Source: VRUE01 sp963705635
Lineage (GTDB): Bacteria; Actinomycetota; Thermoleophilia; Solirubrobacterales; 70-9
DNA: 64,000 nucleotides
Reading direction: 5' to 3'
NCBI GenBank assembly: GCA_963705635.1
Contig: CAVPKH010000003.1
Span: 310,001 to 374,000, forward strand
In this document: positions 60,622 through 64,000 of the stretch, piece after piece
Layout of the letters: the number at the start of each line of letters is the position of its first letter
Numbering within the stretch: position 1 is the stretch's first letter
The notes under the pieces: generated by a model
Database searches by the model: none
What the model was told of the DNA's origin: nothing
What the model saw: the letters and a program-made list of their open reading frames with translations, nothing else
Program-made: the position numbers and the translations under genes

Positions 60622-61701
60622 CTACTCTTTGAGGAACCCCGGCACGTCGATGTCGTCGTCCGAGACTCGCAGTTTGCGAATGTCGGTGTCCTCGGCCGAG
60701 ATCCGCGGCCGGCTCTCGTAACGACGCCGCACCCGCTGCGGTGAGCGGGCGAGCAGCTCGAAGCCCTCGAAGCCGGTGGCGATCACGGTGACCCGGACCT
60801 CGTCTTTCATCGACTGGTCGACGACCGAGCCGAAGATGATGTTGGCGTTGTCGTCGGCCTCGGCCTGGACCAGCTGCGCCGCCTCGTTGACCTCGAAGAG
60901 CCCGAGGTCCTCGGGGCCGGTGATGTTGAGCAGCATGCCCGTGGCGCCCTTGATCGACTCCTCGATCAGCGGCGAGGTGATCGCCGCCTTGGCGGCGTCG
61001 AGGGCGCGGGCCTCGCCGGAGGCGGAGCCGACGCCCATCAGGGCCGAGCCGGCGTCGCGCATGATCGTGCGCACGTCGGCGAAGTCGAGGTTGATCAGGC
61101 CGGGGATCGTGATCAGGTCGGTGATTCCCTGCACGCCCTGGCGCAGGATGTCGTCGGCCTGACGGAAGGCCTCGAGCACGCTGGTGCGCCGCTCGACCGC
61201 CTGCAGCAGCTTCTCGTTGGGGACGATGATCAGGGTGTCGACGTTGTTGCGCAGCTTCTCGATTCCCTCGAGCGCCTGCTGCATCCGCCGTTTGCCCTCG
61301 AACTCGAAGGGCTTGGTGACCGCGCCAACCGTGAGGGCGCCGATCTCTTCCTTGGCGATCTCGGCGATCACCGGCGCCGAGCCGGTGCCGGTGCCGCCAC
61401 CCTCGCCGGCGGTGACGAAGACCATGTCGGCGCCCTTCAGCGCCTCCTTGATCTCGTCGCGGCTCTCCGCCGCCGCGCCCGCTCCGACCTCGGGATTACC
61501 ACCGGCGCCGAGGCCGCGGGTCAGCTCCTGGCCGATCGAGAGCTTGATGTCGGCGTCACACGCCTGCAGCGCCTGAGCATCCGTGTTGACGGCGACGAAC
61601 TCGACGCCACGAATGCCGGCGTCGACCATGCGACTGACGGCATTGGTGCCGCCACCGCCAGCGCCGACGACCTTGATGACCGCGAGGTATGTGGATTCCA
61701 T
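60622..61701 (-). CDS. ftsZ: Cell division protein FtsZ
   Basis: Tubulin-like GTPase forming the Z ring. The 359-residue protein has VVGAGGGGTNAVSRMVDAGI, ELTRGLGAGGNPEVGAGAA and the tubulin signature GEGGGTGTGSAPVIAEIA near 100-117. The T7-loop region reads GLINLDFADVRTIM. It ends DDIDVPGFLKE, the conserved C-terminal peptide in actinobacterial style. The linker between core and tail is short (~35 residues). The ATG at 61701 follows GGGAG closely, with GGAG further up. A canonical promoter is recognisable at 61822-61850. Confidence 0.96.
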   Translation of the reverse strand: MESTYLAVIKVVGAGGGGTNAVSRMVDAGIRGVEFVAVNTDAQALQACDADIKLSIGQELTRGLGAGGNPEVGAGAAAESRDEIKEALKGADMVFVTAGEGGGTGTGSAPVIAEIAKEEIGALTVGAVTKPFEFEGKRRMQQALEGIEKLRNNVDTLIIVPNEKLLQAVERRTSVLEAFRQADDILRQGVQGITDLITIPGLINLDFADVRTIMRDAGSALMGVGSASGEARALDAAKAAITSPLIEESIKGATGMLLNITGPEDLGLFEVNEAAQLVQAEADDNANIIFGSVVDQSMKDEVRVTVIATGFEGFELLARSPQRVRRRYESRPRISAEDTDIRKLRVSDDDIDVPGFLKE

Positions 61702-61821
61702 TCTCCCGAATTCTCCAGCCGCCAACCTCGGGGGTCGGCGTTTGAGTTGAGCCTGTTCTGTCCGAAGCTACAGCAATGCTTGAGAGTTCAAGGGTACGCT
61801 GTAACCGCGGAAATTGCGCTC

Positions 61822-61850
61822 AACGTAGGGTATTTCACGGGGTCTGTCAA
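61822..61850 (-). promoter_or_regulatory. ftsZ promoter
   Basis: TTGACA (61845-61850), 17-nt spacer, TACGTT (61822-61827): a near-consensus housekeeping promoter about 120 nt upstream of the ftsZ ATG, inside a relatively AT-rich 229-nt spacer (61702-61930) that shows no gene. Confidence 0.75.
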
Positions 61851-61930
61851 ACCGCCGGGCGCCATCCTGCAAGGCAAAACCCTGAATGCTTAGTTGAGAG
61901 TTTCGCCAACCTAACCCTATGGTCGAGGGT

Positions 61931-62458
61931 TTAGGGGATCGACGGAAGCGTATGCCCAGAGCCACCTGTGGCGGGGTGGCTCGGCGCGTGCAGGTCTACA
62001 TAATCGAGCGCGGTCAGCGTGGGATCCGCGAGCACCGCGGCGGCGGCGCGCCACTTGCGAGCGGCGTCGGTCGCGTCGCCGAAGCGCAGTTCGATTCCCG
62101 AGGTGAGGCTGACGTCCACCCCGCTTTCGCCGTAGGCGCTGCTTTCGACGTAGGGCCTAAGCGCCGCCGGGGTGGCGCCGAGGACGCGGACCTGCTGCAG
62201 CGCCGGTCCCTGCAGGCGGGGGTGCTTGGGCGGGCTGTCGAGCGGCAGCCTGGGCAGGCTGCCTTCCGCCGGCGGCGGCAGCCAGGCGAGGATCGTGCCG
62301 TCGGCGGCGACGGCGACGGCGCTGGAGCCGCTGCCAAGCAGCGCAACCGGCTCGGAGGAGACCAGGCGCGGGGTGACCGTCGTGCCGCGCAGCAGGAACA
62401 GGTAGGCGACCGCGGCCAGGAGGACCGCGGCAGCGAGCAGCAGCAGTGGCCGCCTCAC
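61931..62458 (-). CDS. ftsQ: FtsQ-like cell division protein lacking a POTRA domain
   Basis: Divisome protein, 175 residues. A short N-terminus and one membrane helix (PLLLLAAAVLLAAVAYLFLL) are followed directly by the FtsQ C-terminal beta domain: AVAVAADGTILAWLPPP, LPRLPLDSPPKHPRLQGPAL, DVSLTSGIELRFGDATDAAR, then KWRAAAAVLADPTLTALDYV. The ~70-residue POTRA domain normally between helix and beta domain is missing. GTG 62458 overlaps the murB stop (GTGA), the usual coupling here. Position between murB and ftsZ supports the call. Confidence 0.78.
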   Translation of the reverse strand: MRRPLLLLAAAVLLAAVAYLFLLRGTTVTPRLVSSEPVALLGSGSSAVAVAADGTILAWLPPPAEGSLPRLPLDSPPKHPRLQGPALQQVRVLGATPAALRPYVESSAYGESGVDVSLTSGIELRFGDATDAARKWRAAAAVLADPTLTALDYVDLHAPSHPATGGSGHTLPSIP

Positions 62459-63369
62459 AGATCCCAGCCGCTTGGCCAACTGACCTCCCCGAGCACCTGG
62501 ACCTCGGGCTCCAGCACGACGCCGAAGCGCTCGTGGACGCGGCGGCGCCCCGCCGCCATCAGCTCCAGCACGTCGGCGGTGGTCGCCGCGCCCTCGTTCT
62601 CGACGAAGTTGGCGTGCACCTCGGAAAAGCGGGCGCCGCCCTGGCGCAGGCCGCGGCAGCCGGCTGCCTCGAGCAACTGGCCGGCGCTGCGCCCCGCGGC
62701 GCGCTCGTCCTCGGGGTTCTTGAAGGTCGAGCCGAAGGTCTTGATCCCCGAGGGCTGCGCTTCGCGGCGCTTGCCTCGCATCGCCTCGAGCCTGCCCCTG
62801 ATCTGCGCCGGATCGTCCGGCGTCAAGCCGAAGGAGGCGCGTGAGACGACCTCGTCGGAGCCGAGGTTGGAGCGGCGGTAGCTGAAACCGAGCTGGCCCG
62901 GCGCGCGGCGCTCGCGGCCGGCGGCGGAGCAGACCTCGACCCAGTCCAGCACCTCGGCGAGCTGGCCGCCGTAGGCGTTGGCGTTCATCTTCACCGCGCC
63001 TCCCGCGGTGCCGGGGATGTTGACGCCGAACTCGAGGCCGGCGAGCCCCCAGCCGGCCGCCTTGGCCGAGGCCGAGGGCAGCCGGGCGCCGCCGCCGCAG
63101 AGCAGCCGCTCGCCCTCGCGCTCGATCGTGGCAAGGGCGCCGTCGAGCTTGATCGCCAACCCGCGAAAGCCGTCGTCGGCGACCAGCAGGTTCGATCCCG
63201 AGCCGACCACCCCCAGCGCCAGCCCCTGATCATCAGCCCAGGCCAGCAGCTCCAGCAGCTCCGCCTCGCTGCCGGGCCGGGCGAACCAGTCGGCCGCACC
63301 GCCGGTCCGCACCGTCGTCAACCGCGCCAGGGAGAAGTCACGCTGCACTCGATCCGGGACAGCGCTCAT
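62455..63369 (-). CDS. murB: UDP-N-acetylenolpyruvoylglucosamine reductase
   Basis: FAD enzyme making UDP-MurNAc for peptidoglycan. The 304-residue protein shows the FAD-binding VVGSGSNLLVADDGFRGLAI, LEFGVNIPGTAGGAVKMNAN, FSYRRSNLGSDEVV and FGSTFKNPEDERAAGRSAGQ. The C-terminal catalytic Glu region reads EVHANFVENEGAATTADVLE. ATG 63369 overlaps the murC stop by 4 nt. Confidence 0.95.
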   Translation of the reverse strand: MSAVPDRVQRDFSLARLTTVRTGGAADWFARPGSEAELLELLAWADDQGLALGVVGSGSNLLVADDGFRGLAIKLDGALATIEREGERLLCGGGARLPSASAKAAGWGLAGLEFGVNIPGTAGGAVKMNANAYGGQLAEVLDWVEVCSAAGRERRAPGQLGFSYRRSNLGSDEVVSRASFGLTPDDPAQIRGRLEAMRGKRREAQPSGIKTFGSTFKNPEDERAAGRSAGQLLEAAGCRGLRQGGARFSEVHANFVENEGAATTADVLELMAAGRRRVHERFGVVLEPEVQVLGEVSWPSGWDL

Positions 63370-64000
63370 GGCGAGGCGCCCTCCCGTCCCCCGTCCCCGT
63401 CAGCCAGGGCCTCGCCGAGCCTGAAGACGTCACCAGCCCCGATCGTGACCAGGATCTCGCCGCAGCCGAGCCGGGGCTCCAGCGCCGCCCGCGCGGCAGC
63501 CGCCGTCGGCAGCCACCAGACGCGCCTCCCCCCCATGCGCTCCGACGCGGCCTGGGCGACCCGCAGTCCGCTGACGCCGGCGAGCTCGCCGACCGGCTCC
63601 TCGCGCGCCGGGTAGACGTCGAGCACGACCGCTTCGTCGGCCAGGGCCAGGGCGGCGCCGAATTCCTCGGCGAAGAACTTGGTGCGCGAGTAGAGGTGGG
63701 GCTGGAAGACCGCGATCAGGCGCGCCGGCGCCAGCTCGCGCAGGGCCGAGAGCGCGGCCCGGACCTCGGTCGGGTGGTGGGCGTAGTCGTCGTATATGCG
63801 GGCGCCGTTGCGCGAGCCCTTCAGCTCGAGTCGCCGCCGCACGCCGGGGAAGCCGCCGAGGGCCGCGACCGCCCCGCTGGCTTCGCCTTTTGCCGCGCTG
63901 TTCGCCACGGAAGGCGAAGTCGGCGGGGAGCTGAGGTCGAAGCCGGCGAGGCTGAGCGCGGCGAGCGCGGCGCGGGCGTTGAGCAGGTTGTGGGCGCCGG
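63366..64000 (-). CDS. murC: UDP-N-acetylmuramate--L-alanine ligase (partial, 5' end outside window)
   Basis: Adds L-alanine to UDP-MurNAc. Only the C-terminal ~210 residues are present: GAHNLLNARAALAALSLAG (Mur ligase middle domain end), GVRRRLELKGSRNGARIYDD, YAHHPTEVRAALSALREL, AVFQPHLYSRTKFFAEEFG, VVLDVYPAREEPV and LVTIGAGDVFRLGEAL, all standard MurC. The frame is open to the window edge. Head of the visible murC-murB-ftsQ-ftsZ group. Confidence 0.94.
   Translation of the reverse strand, partial: GAHNLLNARAALAALSLAGFDLSSPPTSPSVANSAAKGEASGAVAALGGFPGVRRRLELKGSRNGARIYDDYAHHPTEVRAALSALRELAPARLIAVFQPHLYSRTKFFAEEFGAALALADEAVVLDVYPAREEPVGELAGVSGLRVAQAASERMGGRRVWWLPTAAAARAALEPRLGCGEILVTIGAGDVFRLGEALADGDGGREGASP

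Overview
The window is very GC-rich, gene-dense bacterial chromosome. It has many GTG/TTG starts, 1-8 nt gene overlaps (ATGA, GTGA, TTGA), split glycine decarboxylase genes (gcvPA/gcvPB), a SepIVA-type DivIVA protein beside yceD/rnc/smc, and an FtsZ ending in a DDIDVPGF-type tail. This points to an actinobacterium, most likely a deep lineage such as Thermoleophilia/Solirubrobacterales. That placement is inference from gene content and order, not from a marker search.

Layout. 1-7 kb: smc (partial), rnc, acpP, plsX, rpmF, a methyltransferase, yceD, sepIVA, coaD, rsmD. 7-13.6 kb: recG, a FakA-like kinase, an MMPL exporter, rpmB. 13.6-14.3 kb: a Phd/VapC toxin-antitoxin pair. 14.3-17.8 kb: riboflavin operon ribD-ribE-ribBA-ribH. 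18.1-22.3 kb: GT2 glycosyltransferase, polysaccharide flippase, cation/proton antiporter. 22.3-30.8 kb: rpe, a 1497-residue HIRAN/helicase/nuclease protein of lower GC, a zinc-ribbon protein, rsmB, fmt, def. 30.9-35 kb: priA, a PH-domain membrane protein, metK. 35-43 kb: an aromatic cluster (aroF-tyrA-aroA-cmk-der, hisC, aroH) with rluB. 43-45.5 kb: scpB, scpA, trpS. 45.6-52.2 kb: MFS exporter, secreted M14 peptidase, ECF sigma factor plus membrane propeller protein, FetAB-type ABC pair. 52.3-55.4 kb: Ku, stand-alone LigD polymerase, AAA ATPase. 55.5-60.4 kb: gcvT-gcvH-gcvPA-gcvPB and a GNAT acetyltransferase. 60.6-64 kb: ftsZ, ftsQ, murB, murC (partial).

How parts work together. AroF feeds the shikimate pathway, AroA makes EPSP, AroH converts chorismate to prephenate, and TyrA and HisC act downstream. 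Directly upstream of aroF is a 30-codon reading frame ending R-F-S-Y-F-W-R-F-S followed by alternative hairpins, which looks like a ribosome-mediated attenuator sensing aromatic amino acids. Smc with ScpA/ScpB is the condensin; FtsZ, FtsQ and SepIVA belong to the divisome; Ku and the LigD polymerase are end-joining components.

Cautions and oddities. recG (5' half), fmt, priA, der, cmk, aroA, tyrA, aroF, hisC, rluB and scpB are interrupted by frameshifts, mostly explained by single extra bases, often in GCGC-rich tracts. Genes in between are intact, so assembly or sequencing indels are the likeliest cause; those genes are annotated by their outer limits. Smc appears to lack its hinge, RNase III has altered metal ligands and FtsQ lacks a POTRA domain. 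Intergenic spacers carry long perfect inverted repeats, four of which share a related loop core.
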